NCBI RefSeq assembly: GCF_006715635.1
Contig: NZ_VFNP01000001.1
Coordinates: 372,001 to 436,000, forward strand
DNA: 64,000 bases
Reading direction: 5' to 3'
DNA from: Streptomyces sp. SLBN-118
GTDB taxonomy: Bacteria > Actinomycetota > Actinomycetes > Streptomycetales > Streptomycetaceae
Shown here piece by piece: positions 45,345 through 55,625 of this stretch (position 1 is its first letter; each line of letters starts with the position of its first letter). A model generated the notes under the pieces. It was not told where the DNA came from. It searched no databases and was given only the letters and a program-made list of their open reading frames with translations. A program made the position numbers and the translations under genes.

Positions 45345-46268
45345 ATGACGAGCACCGAACTGCTGACCCGCGCGGACGCACTCCGGCACGGCCGGACCCC
45401 GTTCGTGCTGGCCACCGTTGTCCGCGCGGAACGGCCCACGAGCGCCAAGCCCGGGGACAGCGCACTGGTTCTGCCCGACGGCACCGTCGAAGGCTTCGTG
45501 GGCGGGACATGCGCCGAGTCGACCGTGCAACTGCAAGGTCTGCGGCTGCTGGAGACCGGCGAATCACTGCTGCTGCGGATCACGGCCGCCGCGGGCGCCG
45601 GGACCGAGGACGCGGGCGCGACGGGCCAGGGCCTGGTGACGGTGGCCAATCCGTGTCTGTCCGGGGGGACGCTCGACATCTTCCTGGAGGCCAACCTCCC
45701 GCCGGCACTGGTGTACGTCTACGGGCACGCGCCGATCGCCCGGGCCCTGCTCGACGTCGGTCGCGCGCTCGGCCTCGACACTCGGCCCGTCTCATCCGGG
45801 GAGCCGTTGCCGTCCGATCTGGACGTCGTCGTCGTTGCCTCGCACGGCCGCGACGAGGAACCCGTATTGATCGAGGCCGTACGCGCCGGGGTCCCCTACA
45901 TCGGGCTGGTGGCCAGCCGAAAGCGCGGCACGGCGGTGGTTGCCGGACTGGGCCTCACCGAGGAACAGCGCACGCACGTCAGGACCCCGGCCGGCCTGGA
46001 CATCGGCGCACGCACCCCGTCGGAGGTGGCGCTGTCGGTCTACGCCGAGATCATCTCGCTGCGGCCCCCGCGTGCCCCGGCCGTGCGGCACGCAGGCGCC
46101 TCCGGGGCGCCCGCCGTCGCCGAGGCGGTCGATCCCGTCTGCGGCATGACCGTCGCGATCACCGCCGCCACCCTCTCGCTGGACCGGAACGGCGACACGG
46201 CGTACTTCTGCGGGCCGGTGTGCCAGCACGCCTTCGCCGACGACCCCTCCCGCTACGCGCATGCCTGA
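45345..46268 (+). CDS. XdhC/CoxI-type maturation protein fused to a YHS domain
   Basis: 307 residues. The N-terminus has the XdhC_CoxI pattern (VLATVVRAERPTSAKPGDSALVLPD is the region; GGTCAESTV carries a conserved Cys). A Rossmann-like XdhC_C domain follows (YVYGHAPIARALLDVGRAL, VASHGRDEEP, YIGLVASRKR). Residues about 265-307 are a YHS metal-binding module: VDPVCGMTVAI and AYFCGPVCQHAFADDPSRYA. XdhC proteins load sulfurated molybdenum cofactor; the YHS module may hold Cu or another metal (inference). Start: ATG at 45345 after GAGG. Overlaps the MoxR gene by eight bases. Confidence 0.85.
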   Translation: MTSTELLTRADALRHGRTPFVLATVVRAERPTSAKPGDSALVLPDGTVEGFVGGTCAESTVQLQGLRLLETGESLLLRITAAAGAGTEDAGATGQGLVTVANPCLSGGTLDIFLEANLPPALVYVYGHAPIARALLDVGRALGLDTRPVSSGEPLPSDLDVVVVASHGRDEEPVLIEAVRAGVPYIGLVASRKRGTAVVAGLGLTEEQRTHVRTPAGLDIGARTPSEVALSVYAEIISLRPPRAPAVRHAGASGAPAVAEAVDPVCGMTVAITAATLSLDRNGDTAYFCGPVCQHAFADDPSRYAHA

Positions 46269-47169
46269 CCTCGACGCCCTCGTACCGGATGTCCCCGACC
46301 TGCGCTCGCGGCTGGACGCCGTCGGCTACCTGGCGGACGACGCCCTGGCCACGGCGCTGCTGCTGGCCGTACGCATGCGGCAGCCGATCCTGCTGGAGGG
46401 CGAACCCGGTGTCGGCAAGACCGAGGCGGCCCGCGCCCTCGCCTCCGTACTCGACACCCCGCTGATCCGGCTGCAGTGCTACGAGGGGCTCTCCTCGGCC
46501 GAGGCCCTGTACGAGTGGAACTATCCGCGGCAACTGCTGGCCATCCGGCTGGCCGAGTCCCGCGGGGAGTCCCTGCGGGACACCGACCTGTTCGCCGAGG
46601 ACTATCTGCTGCCACGGCCGCTGCTCGCAGCGATCTCCCACCCGGGGCCGCGGCCGGCCGTGCTGCTCATCGACGAAGTGGACCGCGCCGACGACGAATT
46701 CGAGGCGTTCCTGCTGGAGCTGCTGGCCGATGCCGCCGTCACCATCCCCGAACTGGGAACCCGCAGGGCCACGGTGCCGCCGGTGGCGGTACTGACCTCC
46801 AACCGCACCCGGGATCTGCACGACGCGCTGAAACGCCGCTGCCTCTACCACTGGATCGACTACCCGGACACCGCACGCGTCGCCGCAATCATCCGCAAAC
46901 GGGTACCGGAGTCGGCCGAATGGCTGGCCGCGCGCGTGGCGCACGGGGTGGCGGCGCTGCGTGCCCGGCAGGAGCTCACCAAACCGCCCGGCATCGCCGA
47001 GGCAATCGACTGGGCAGGCGCGCTGCAGGCGCTGGGGCTCTCCGTTCTCGACGCCGACGCCGCGGACCGCACCCTGGGGGCGGTGCTCAAGTACGCCGAG
47101 GACCTGCAGGCCGTGCGCCGTACCGGGCTGGCGGAGCTGGTCGATGCGGAGCGGGGCACCGATGCCTGA
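46261..47169 (+). CDS. coxD: MoxR/CoxD-type AAA+ ATPase
   Basis: 302 residues. Walker A LLEGEPGVGKTEAARAL (about 45-60), Walker B AVLLIDEVDRAD, sensor 1 VLTSNRTRDL and an Arg finger region LKRRCLYHWIDYPD match MoxR ATPases. In Oligotropha, CoxD is an AAA ATPase needed to mature the CuSMo centre with CoxE and CoxF. Start: ATG at 46261, inside the XdhC-YHS 3' end. It overlaps the VWA gene by eight bases (46261-47169, then 47162), so the accessory genes are translationally coupled. Confidence 0.9.
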   Translation: MPDLDALVPDVPDLRSRLDAVGYLADDALATALLLAVRMRQPILLEGEPGVGKTEAARALASVLDTPLIRLQCYEGLSSAEALYEWNYPRQLLAIRLAESRGESLRDTDLFAEDYLLPRPLLAAISHPGPRPAVLLIDEVDRADDEFEAFLLELLADAAVTIPELGTRRATVPPVAVLTSNRTRDLHDALKRRCLYHWIDYPDTARVAAIIRKRVPESAEWLAARVAHGVAALRARQELTKPPGIAEAIDWAGALQALGLSVLDADAADRTLGAVLKYAEDLQAVRRTGLAELVDAERGTDA

Positions 47170-48301
47170 CCTGCCGGAACTGGCCGCGTCGTTCACCGCG
47201 GCCCTGCACGACGCCGGGATCGCGGTGGGCCCCGACCGCACACGGAGCTTCGCCCGGGCCATCACCCTGCTGGCGCCTTCGACGACACGCGACTTGCGGC
47301 ACTGCGCGCTCACCACCCTGGTGTCCGACCACGAGCAGATCGAGCCGTTCGACGCGGTCTTCCACGAGATCTTCGGCGGCCCGGCCGACCTCGGAGCACG
47401 GCGCGGTCAGCCCGGCGACCCGCCCCGATCGCTCGCGGGCGCCGTCCCCGGCGCCGACAGGAAGGCCACCGCGGACAAAGACGGCCGGGAGGGCGACGCA
47501 CAGCCGCGGGAGATGGCCCTTCCCTTTGCCGCCAGTCCCCTCGACCACCTCGCCAACCGCGACTTCGAGGCCCTGTCCGCCGAGGAACTGGCGCGCCTCG
47601 CCGAGATGATGCGCACCGTCGCGCTTCGCACCCCGACGCGGCCCTCCCGTCGGCGCCGGCCCGCGCCCCACGGCGAGCGAGTCGACCTGCGCCGCACACT
47701 GGCCGCCAGCCGGCGCACCGGCGGGTATCCCCTGCGGCTGCGCCGCTTCGTACCGCGCACCCGTCCCCGCGATCTCGTCGTGCTCTGCGACATCTCCGGA
47801 TCGATGGAGCCCTACGCCCGGGCCATGCTGCAACTGCTCTACTGCGCCTCGCGCGCGGCCCGGGCCGAGGTGTTCACCTTCGCCACCCGGCTCACCCGCC
47901 TCACGCCCGCCTTCCGGAGGACCGGACCGTACGACGCCCTGGCACGGGCCGGGCGGGCGGCCCCGGACTGGTCCGGAGGCACCCGGATAGCTGACTGCCT
48001 CGCGGAGTTCAACGAACGGTTCGGCCGACGCGGCTTGGCGCACGGCGCCGTGGTTGTCATCGTCTCCGACGGCTGGGACACCGGTGCGCCCGCCGATCTC
48101 ACCACGCACATGGCACGGCTGTCCCGCGTCGCCTACCGCGTCGTATGGGTCAACCCCCGTACGGCCAGCCCCCGTTACCGTCCGCTCGTCGGCGGCATGG
48201 CCGCCGCGCTGCCCTACTGCGACGCCGTCGTCAGCGCCCACAGCTTCGCGGCCCTGGACGACTTCACCGCCGCCTTGTCGGCCCCTGGCCGCCGACGGTG
48301 A
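47162..48301 (+). CDS. coxE: VWA-domain CoxE-like maturation protein
   Basis: 379 residues. Helical N-terminal part (about 1-200), a basic linker (RRRRPAPHGERVDLRR), then a von Willebrand A domain. Its MIDAS has DISGSM, the Thr in SGGTRIADCLAEF and Asp in IVSDGWDTGA. MoxR-VWA pairs act as metal-insertion or folding machines; here the partner is the preceding CoxD-like ATPase. It is the last gene of the cox operon. No terminator was seen; a decayed kinase fragment follows on the other strand. Confidence 0.9.
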   Translation: MPDLPELAASFTAALHDAGIAVGPDRTRSFARAITLLAPSTTRDLRHCALTTLVSDHEQIEPFDAVFHEIFGGPADLGARRGQPGDPPRSLAGAVPGADRKATADKDGREGDAQPREMALPFAASPLDHLANRDFEALSAEELARLAEMMRTVALRTPTRPSRRRRPAPHGERVDLRRTLAASRRTGGYPLRLRRFVPRTRPRDLVVLCDISGSMEPYARAMLQLLYCASRAARAEVFTFATRLTRLTPAFRRTGPYDALARAGRAAPDWSGGTRIADCLAEFNERFGRRGLAHGAVVVIVSDGWDTGAPADLTTHMARLSRVAYRVVWVNPRTASPRYRPLVGGMAAALPYCDAVVSAHSFAALDDFTAALSAPGRRR

Positions 48302-48608
48302 CCCGGTGCCGCGCTGTGTTCGCTCGTGTCGCCCGCCTCGTGCCCACGGTCGCTCACCTCAAGGACGACCTCACTGCCGGCGGCCCGCAGGGAAACCTCC
48401 ACCGGGCTGGCCCGGACGTGCCGGGCTGCGCTGCGCAGCGCCTCGCCGAGGACCGCAACGACGTCTTCACCGCGCCCAGGAGTTCGACGGGTCAACTGTG
48501 CGGACGACGATGGATGCCGACCCTGCCTTCGGCGCGCCTCACGGCAGCAGCATGACTCTGTGACCGTGTCCGGGGATGCCCGCCATGCAAGCGTGACGGT
48601 GACATCGT
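48302..48608. other. 307-base gap between cox operon and sigma/CAP gene
   Basis: Holds the kinase scrap and otherwise no gene. The convergent neighbours share it; no strong terminator hairpin was recognised. Confidence 0.35.
48330..48495 (-). pseudogene. fragment of a sensor kinase ATPase domain
   Basis: The minus strand reads GRGEDVVAVLGEALRSAARH, VRASPVEVSLRAAGSEVVLE and VSDRGHEAG. This resembles the N box and following strands of DevS/NarX-type HATPases (VxxVLxEALxNAxRHARASxVEVxLxxxGxxVxLxVxDxG), with Arg-Ser in place of Ser-Asn. No start, dimerisation helix or G boxes remain. Confidence 0.5.
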
Positions 48609-50306
48609 TCAGAAGCCGAACACCTGTGTCCAGGTCCAGTCTTTGGTGACGACACCGAGGCCCATGGTGTTCAGGGAGCAGTTGAGGATGTTCTCGCGGT
48701 GACCCTGCGAGTTCATCCACGCCTCCATCACGCGCTCAGGAGAGTTCTGCCCCTGGGCTATGTTCTCGGCGCCGGGGGATTCGTAGCCCTGTGCCTTGGC
48801 CCTGTCGACGAAGGTGCGGCCGTCCTGGCTGGCGTGGTCGAAGTAACCGTTGGCCGACATGTCCTCGCTGTGCAGTTGGCCGGCGCGGGCGAGGCGGTCG
48901 TCGAGCTTCACGGGTCGGCAGCCTGCCTTGGCCCGCTCCGCATTGACGATCGCCAGGACCTGCTCGGCCGGGCTGTCCGCGGGATTGGATGTGGGCCGTG
49001 GAGCGGCCCCGCCGGCCGTGGCCTTGCGCGGGCGCGGGGTGGCGACCGAGGCAGTCGGCCGGGGCTTCGGGGCTGCGGACTTGCTGTGCGAGGGAGACGG
49101 GGACGCCGAGGCGGTCGGCGACGGCGACGGGGACGTGGCGGGTGCAGAAGTCGTCGCCGACTCCGGCTCGGCGGCGGACGCCGACCGCACCGCATCCCGC
49201 TCCTCGTCGGGCGTCATCAGGGTCACCCCGGCAACGGTTCCTCCCGTTACCAGCAAGGCCACAGCGACCGCGGCGGTAGCACGGCGCCGCTTCTGCATGC
49301 GGCTTTGTGCGCTGCGGTTTTGGCGGTCGCGCAGCCGGCCACCGCCCACCGTCGCGATGACGGCGGTGTCATCGCCAGGTGCTCCGTGCCCTCCGCCGAC
49401 GCTTGCGTGGCGGCCCGAGCCGACGTCGCCGCCCGGGTCCATGTGGACACCGCCGACGGTGTGGCTGACCGTACCGAAGGCCGCCGTCCCACCGGTCGCT
49501 CCCGCACCCCCGAAGGCGCCCAGCCCGGCAAGTCCCCCCAGCACCCCGGCCACCGGCACCAGGCCGAGGCCCACCAACAGCCCCTCGGCAGGCACGAGTC
49601 CCGCTTCGAACCCCGAACAGACCGTGCAGTCACGCGCGTGCCGCGCGACGCGCTTGCGCCACAGCGCCGACGGGATACCGTCCCAGGTCAGAATCACCTC
49701 GTCCAGCAGCACACAGCGGGGCATCGCGGACAGCGCCCGCACCACCACCCGGGCCGTCTCCAGCTGCGCCTTCATTCGCTGCACCCGCACCGCAGTGTGC
49801 TGCCGCGACAGATCCAACGCAGCGGCCACCTCGGCCCGCCCCAGCTCACCCGCCGCCTCGAGCCACCACAGCGACAGCAGCTCACGGTCGTCGGTGTCCA
49901 GCCAGCGGCTGGCCTCGGCCACTTCCCGCCGCTGCCCCTGAAGACCGAGCCGCACGATCGTCAGATCCACGAAGTCCGCACCCGGATCGGCCACGTCGTA
50001 CGCGTCCTGCAGACCCGAACTGGCCGGCACATCACGGTGCGTCTGCCAGTGGCCGCGTATCTGGTTCATCGTGATGGCCACCAGCCAGGACCGAAAGCTG
50101 CCCGGGTCACGGAGCGACCCGAGACCGCCAAGCGCGCGGATCATGGTCTCCTGCACCACGTCGTCGACGTCGGCATGTCCGCTCAGCGCCCGGCCCACGA
50201 TGTTGTACACAAGCGGCAGATACGCAGCGACAAGCTCGTCCTGTGCCCGTTGGTCGCCCTGCCGCGCCGCCTCGACCACCGCGCTGTCGAGTCTGCTTGC
50301 GCCCAT
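48609..50306 (-). CDS. ECF-like sigma factor fused to anti-sigma-like, membrane and CAP domains
   Basis: 565 residues. The N-terminal sigma-70 region 2 (YLPLVYNIVGRALSGHADVDD, VVQETMIRALGGLG) and region 4 (RAEVAAALDLSRQHTAVRVQR) form an ECF-type sigma factor. An anti-sigma-like zinc motif HARDCTVC is near 225, then a Gly-rich hydrophobic stretch (240-268). A membrane helix near 345-367 follows KRRR, then a Ser/Pro/Thr-rich linker. Last is a CAP/SCP (YkwD-type) domain (about 440-565; HSEDMSANGYFDHA, GAENIAQG, SQGHRENIL). Topology should put sigma inside and CAP outside. Start: ATG at 50304-50306 after AAGGAG. An uncommon one-piece sensor-sigma protein. Confidence 0.85.
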   Translation of the reverse strand: MGASRLDSAVVEAARQGDQRAQDELVAAYLPLVYNIVGRALSGHADVDDVVQETMIRALGGLGSLRDPGSFRSWLVAITMNQIRGHWQTHRDVPASSGLQDAYDVADPGADFVDLTIVRLGLQGQRREVAEASRWLDTDDRELLSLWWLEAAGELGRAEVAAALDLSRQHTAVRVQRMKAQLETARVVVRALSAMPRCVLLDEVILTWDGIPSALWRKRVARHARDCTVCSGFEAGLVPAEGLLVGLGLVPVAGVLGGLAGLGAFGGAGATGGTAAFGTVSHTVGGVHMDPGGDVGSGRHASVGGGHGAPGDDTAVIATVGGGRLRDRQNRSAQSRMQKRRRATAAVAVALLVTGGTVAGVTLMTPDEERDAVRSASAAEPESATTSAPATSPSPSPTASASPSPSHSKSAAPKPRPTASVATPRPRKATAGGAAPRPTSNPADSPAEQVLAIVNAERAKAGCRPVKLDDRLARAGQLHSEDMSANGYFDHASQDGRTFVDRAKAQGYESPGAENIAQGQNSPERVMEAWMNSQGHRENILNCSLNTMGLGVVTKDWTWTQVFGF

Positions 50307-50514
50307 GTCCGTCCACTCCTTCTCGGCCCTCGCCTTTCCCGTCTGACACAAGGGAGACCGTCGGCAGGGAGCGCAATAACAGGAACTGCGCCGCGAGCCC
50401 GGGCGCACGCTACGCGTACGAGTCTCGAACGGAGAGCGCGAGGGCGGCCTGGTCCGGCCCCCGGCCGCGGCGGGGTCGCGCGACCGGCGGGCCGGGTACT
50501 GCGGGGACCAGCTG

Positions 50515-51396
50515 TCAGCACAACACCCTGAGCGCGCCCGGCTGCACCCTGACCGTGACCGGAAGCCTCGCGTCGACCTCGCCGTCCGCGCCGTAGGGAA
50601 TGTCCCGGTCGGCCTCGATGCGGACCTCCTTGCCCCGCAGCACCTCCACCTGCGGCCGCTTCAGATGCGCGCCCGTCTTCAGCTCGTTCATCATCGCGAA
50701 GAACAGCCGCTTGGGCGCGTGTTGGATCACGACGACGTCCAGCAGCCCGTCGTCGAGCCGCGCGTCCGGGGCGATATGGCGGCCGAACCCGTAGTAGCCA
50801 GAGTTCGCGGCGACGACCGTGTAGCCGCGCCGCTCGTGTGCCACGCCGTCGACCGTGATGCGGTAGGCGGCGGGGCGCCACGTCACCACAGCCCGCAGTC
50901 CGCCCGCGTAGTACGAGGCGGCGCCGCGCAGCAGCCGGGAGGTGTTCGCGTGCCGGTTGGCGACCGCGTCGACGCCCGCGTACACACTGCCCAGCACGGA
51001 CGTCCTGTCGTGGACGGCCGATTCGACCTCGATGGTGTCGATCGGCTTCGCTGTGCCGCCAAGCAGCACCTCGGCGAGGGCCGCAGGATCCGTGGGCACC
51101 CCGAGCGCCCGGGCGAAGTCGTTGCCGCGGCCCGCCGGTACGAGCCCCAACACGGTGTCCGTACCGCTGAGCACTCCCCCGATGCAGCCGGCTATGCCGT
51201 CGCCACCGACGGCGAGCACGATGTGCCCCTGCTCCCCGGCCTGCCGCGCCAGCTCCCCGGCGTGCCCCAGGCTGCGGCTGTATTGCGTGTCGATCTGCGC
51301 CCCGGCCTCCCGCAGGAGGCGGGCCAGCGGAAGCAGCGCCGCCGTACCGCTGGATCCCCCTGCGGCGGGGTTGACGACCGCGGTGAACTGTCGCAT
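50515..51396 (-). CDS. diacylglycerol kinase family lipid kinase
   Basis: 293 residues. VVNPAAGGSSG and AVGGDGIAGCIGG form the nucleotide site; the usual GGDGT is GGDGI here. VPAGRGNDFARALGV is the family GTGNDFAR motif. The C-terminal beta-sandwich ends with the DGDxxxxxPxxxxVxPxALRVL pattern (ADGEVDARLPVTV, PGALRVL). It phosphorylates diacylglycerol or a related lipid; the mycobacterial relative Rv2252 acts in PIM synthesis. Start: ATG at 51394-51396 after GAAAGG. The alkyl-DHAP-synthase-like gene stops 35 bases upstream, so the two are one operon. Confidence 0.88.
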   Translation of the reverse strand: MRQFTAVVNPAAGGSSGTAALLPLARLLREAGAQIDTQYSRSLGHAGELARQAGEQGHIVLAVGGDGIAGCIGGVLSGTDTVLGLVPAGRGNDFARALGVPTDPAALAEVLLGGTAKPIDTIEVESAVHDRTSVLGSVYAGVDAVANRHANTSRLLRGAASYYAGGLRAVVTWRPAAYRITVDGVAHERRGYTVVAANSGYYGFGRHIAPDARLDDGLLDVVVIQHAPKRLFFAMMNELKTGAHLKRPQVEVLRGKEVRIEADRDIPYGADGEVDARLPVTVRVQPGALRVLC

Positions 51397-51431
51397 GTGT
51401 GCGCCTTTCGGACGGCGGGGGCCTTGAGGAG

Positions 51432-53036
51432 TCAGCGGACGGGGATGAGTACACCGGGGCTGAGAACCCCGGCAGGGTCGATCTCGGCCTTGACGGCCTG
51501 CAGGATACGGACGCCGACCGGACCGATCTCTTCCGTGTACCAGTCTCGGTGGTCGGTCCCCACGCCGTGGTGGTGGCTGATCGTGCCGCCGGACGCAAGG
51601 ATCGCGTCGTTCGCGGCTCGCTTGACCGGAGCCCAGTGAGCGACCGGATCGTCGCCCTGTGCCGAGACCACCGTGAAGTACAGCGACGCGCCGTTCTCGT
51701 ACACATGGGAGATGTGGCACATCACCAGCGGCGGTGTGCCGGCCTCGGTCAGCGTGTCGGTGAGTGCCTGGCGCACCGCGTCGTACAGGGCCGGAAGGGC
51801 GGACCAGAAGCCCGCGGTCTCCAGTGTCTCGGCGAACGCGCCCGCGTCCAGCAGCGCGTCGCGCAGGTACGGAGCGTTGTAACGGCCGTGCGCCCAGCGG
51901 TCCCCCGGCTCCTCCCCCACGTACTCGCCACCGCACGCGAGGAGCACCTCGCGGGCCCGCGCGCGGCTGTCCGCGGTGTCCTCGGCGGTGCCCTCGAATC
52001 CGGCGATCGCCATGCATCCGGCCGCCGCGGGTGCGTCAGAGCTTCCGATCTTGTCCGGCTGGGCCAGGCCGATGAACGTCTCTGTCTCGTCCGACAGGCG
52101 CAGCACGGTCGGTCGCGGGCCGTCCTGGGCGAGCATGCGCAGCGCCGCGGCGCCCGCCTCGAACGAGGCGAAGCGCCACCCTTCGTAGATCCGGGTCGCG
52201 GGCAGCGGCCTGATCCGCACGGTCACCGCGGTGATCACGCCGAGCGCGCCCTCGGAGCCGAGGATCAGCTGACGCAGGTCCGGCCCTGCCGCCGAGCGCG
52301 GCGCCCGCCCCGCCTCCCAGGTGCCTTCGGGGGTGGCGACGGTGAGGCCGAGCACCATCTCGTCGAAGCGGCCGTAGCCGGCCGAGGCCTGACCGCTCGA
52401 GCGAGCCGCGGCGAAGCCGCCGATCGATGCCCACTCGTACGACTGCGGGAAGTGGCCCAGCGTGAAGCCGCGCTCGTTGAGCAGCGCTTCCGCCTGCGGC
52501 GCGCGCAGGCCGGGCTGCAGCGTCGCGGTGCGTGAGACCTCGTCGAGGGCGAGCAGCCCGTCGAGGCGGCGCAGGTCCAGCGCGACGAAGCAGCGCTTCG
52601 ACTCCGGTGCGAGTCCTCCGACGACGGAGGTCCCGCCGCCGAACGGCACGGCCGCCACACCGTGCTCGGCGCAGACGCGCAGCACCGCCAGCACCTCGTC
52701 ATGGCCGCCCGGCAGAAGGACCGCCGCCGGGATGTCGTCGACCTCACCGGCCCGGATGCGCAGCAGGTCCGGGGTCGACTTGCCCCGGGTGTGCCGGATA
52801 CGGCTCTCGGCATCGGTGCGTACGTGTGCGCTGTCGCCCAGGCACTCGGCGAGCGCTCGGAGCGCGTCCTCGGCGAGCGGGGACGGAGGGACGGCGATGC
52901 CGTCGAGCTGAGCCGGCTCGTCCTCGCGCGGTGTGACGCCGAGCAGACCGGCCAGCAGACCGATCACCGAGTCGGGCAGCGGGGCCGCCTTGTCCGGGTC
53001 GCCCCAGCCGCTCCACAACATGTCCTTCTGGGTCAC
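51432..53036 (-). CDS. FAD-dependent alkyl-DHAP synthase-like oxidase
   Basis: 534 residues of the VAO/PCMH flavoprotein fold. The FAD-binding core has VPFGGGTSVVGGL, YEWASIGGFAAARSSGQAS and GSEGALGVITAVTVRI. The C-terminal GGTISHHHGVGTDHRDW is the histidine-rich active-site motif of alkylglycerone-phosphate synthases, which make ether-lipid precursors. Mycobacterial relatives exist beside a diacylglycerol kinase and GlpD. Start: GTG at 53034-53036 after GAGGAACGG. It is divergent from the TetR gene at 53109. Confidence 0.88.
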   Translation of the reverse strand: MTQKDMLWSGWGDPDKAAPLPDSVIGLLAGLLGVTPREDEPAQLDGIAVPPSPLAEDALRALAECLGDSAHVRTDAESRIRHTRGKSTPDLLRIRAGEVDDIPAAVLLPGGHDEVLAVLRVCAEHGVAAVPFGGGTSVVGGLAPESKRCFVALDLRRLDGLLALDEVSRTATLQPGLRAPQAEALLNERGFTLGHFPQSYEWASIGGFAAARSSGQASAGYGRFDEMVLGLTVATPEGTWEAGRAPRSAAGPDLRQLILGSEGALGVITAVTVRIRPLPATRIYEGWRFASFEAGAAALRMLAQDGPRPTVLRLSDETETFIGLAQPDKIGSSDAPAAAGCMAIAGFEGTAEDTADSRARAREVLLACGGEYVGEEPGDRWAHGRYNAPYLRDALLDAGAFAETLETAGFWSALPALYDAVRQALTDTLTEAGTPPLVMCHISHVYENGASLYFTVVSAQGDDPVAHWAPVKRAANDAILASGGTISHHHGVGTDHRDWYTEEIGPVGVRILQAVKAEIDPAGVLSPGVLIPVR

Positions 53037-53100
53037 TTGGGCCGTTCCTCACCGTCGGTCTTGCCTGGGCCGTGCCGTGCGTCCGGCACTGGCATTACAC

Positions 53101-53127
53101 TGTGACAGATGACGCCCATTCGTCACA
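53101..53127. promoter_or_regulatory. TetR-type dyad across the tetR start
   Basis: TGTGAC (53101-53106) and GTCACA (53122-53127) are perfect 6-base arms 15 bases apart, straddling the ATG at 53109. It sits between the divergent flavoprotein and TetR-GlpD operons and could let TetR repress both. Confidence 0.4.
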
Positions 53128-53704
53128 ACCAATCGGACACAGATGCCGTCCTCGACGCGGCACGCGACTGCGTCCTCGCCGTCGGCGTGCGCCGGACGAC
53201 CCTCACGGACGTGGCCCGTCGTGCCGGGGTCTCCCGTATGACGCTCTACCGCCGTTGGCCGGATGTACGAACCCTGGTCGGCGACCTGATGACCCGGGAA
53301 TGGATCGCGCTCGCCGTCGGCGCCATGCCGGACATCGACGCCGGCACACCGACGCGCACCCGCCTCGTCGACGGACTGGTCGCCGGTGTCAACGCCTTCC
53401 GCGCACACCCGCTCTTCCACAAGATCATCGACGTGGACCCCGAACTGCTCCTGCCCTACGTGCTCGACCGCCGCGGCGCCAGCCAGGACGCGCTGCTCGG
53501 ACTCATCACCGGCGCCCTGGCCGAGGGCCACGCCGACGGATCCGTCCGCGCCATGCACCCCGGCCTGCAGGCCCGCTCCCTGCTGCTGGTCGTGCAGTCC
53601 TTCACGCTGTCGCTGCGCACGATGACCGAGGAGGCCGACCCCGAACTCACCGAGAGGTCCTTCCTCGGCGAACTGCGGACCCTTCTGGAGAGGACCCTCA
53701 CACC

Positions 53705-53708
<4 letters not shown>
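53109..53708 (+). CDS. TetR/AcrR-family repressor
   Basis: 199 residues. The N-terminal HTH is complete: AVLDAARDCVLAVGVRRTTL, TDVARRAGVSRMTLYRRWPD. The ligand-binding half is helical (GLVAGVNAFRAHPLFHKIID, ARSLLLVVQSFTLSLRTM). It overlaps glpD by four bases (ATGA) and is divergent from the flavoprotein gene, with a dyad over its start. This matches the local repressor of the lipid cluster; the ligand may be a fatty acyl or glycerophosphate compound (inference). Start: ATG at 53109. Confidence 0.9.
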
Positions 53709-55270
<1,562 letters not shown>

Positions 55271-55310
55271 GGAGGGCGACCACGGACGCCTGCGGTGGCG
55301 GCCTCGGGCT

Positions 55311-55584
55311 GTGCTGATCCACGCCGCCGCCGGCTCAGTCGGCACGCTCGCCGCCCAGTTCGCCCGACCGGCCGGGGCCGACCTGATCGTCGGCGTGGTC
55401 GGCAATCACATCAGGGCCGAGTACGCCGCCCAGTTCGGCCATGACCAGCTCCTGCTGCGCGAGGAATTCCCGGCCGAGCTCGGCGACGAGACGTTCGACG
55501 TGATCCTCGAACCGGTCGGCGGCCCGACTGCGGCGCCTCGCCGAGGGCACAACCCTCAGCAAGAGCATCCTGCGCGTCGCCTGA
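55311..55584 (+). pseudogene. quinone oxidoreductase (zinc-type MDR) fragment
   Basis: The plus strand reads VLIHAAAGSVGTLAAQFARP, then DLIVGVVGNHIRAEYAAQFG and FPAELGDETFDVILEPVGG. This is the NADPH-binding Rossmann of quinone oxidoreductases (VLVHAAAGGVGxxAxQxAkxxGA). A second frame carries RLAEGTTLSKSILRVA to a stop at 55582-55584. N-terminal catalytic domain and C-terminus are missing, and the frame changes near 55535. Broken between glpD and the MarR gene. Confidence 0.6.
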
Positions 55585-55625
55585 ATACACGCCGAAAGCG
55601 CCGACGCGCACAGGCCGCGGGACCG

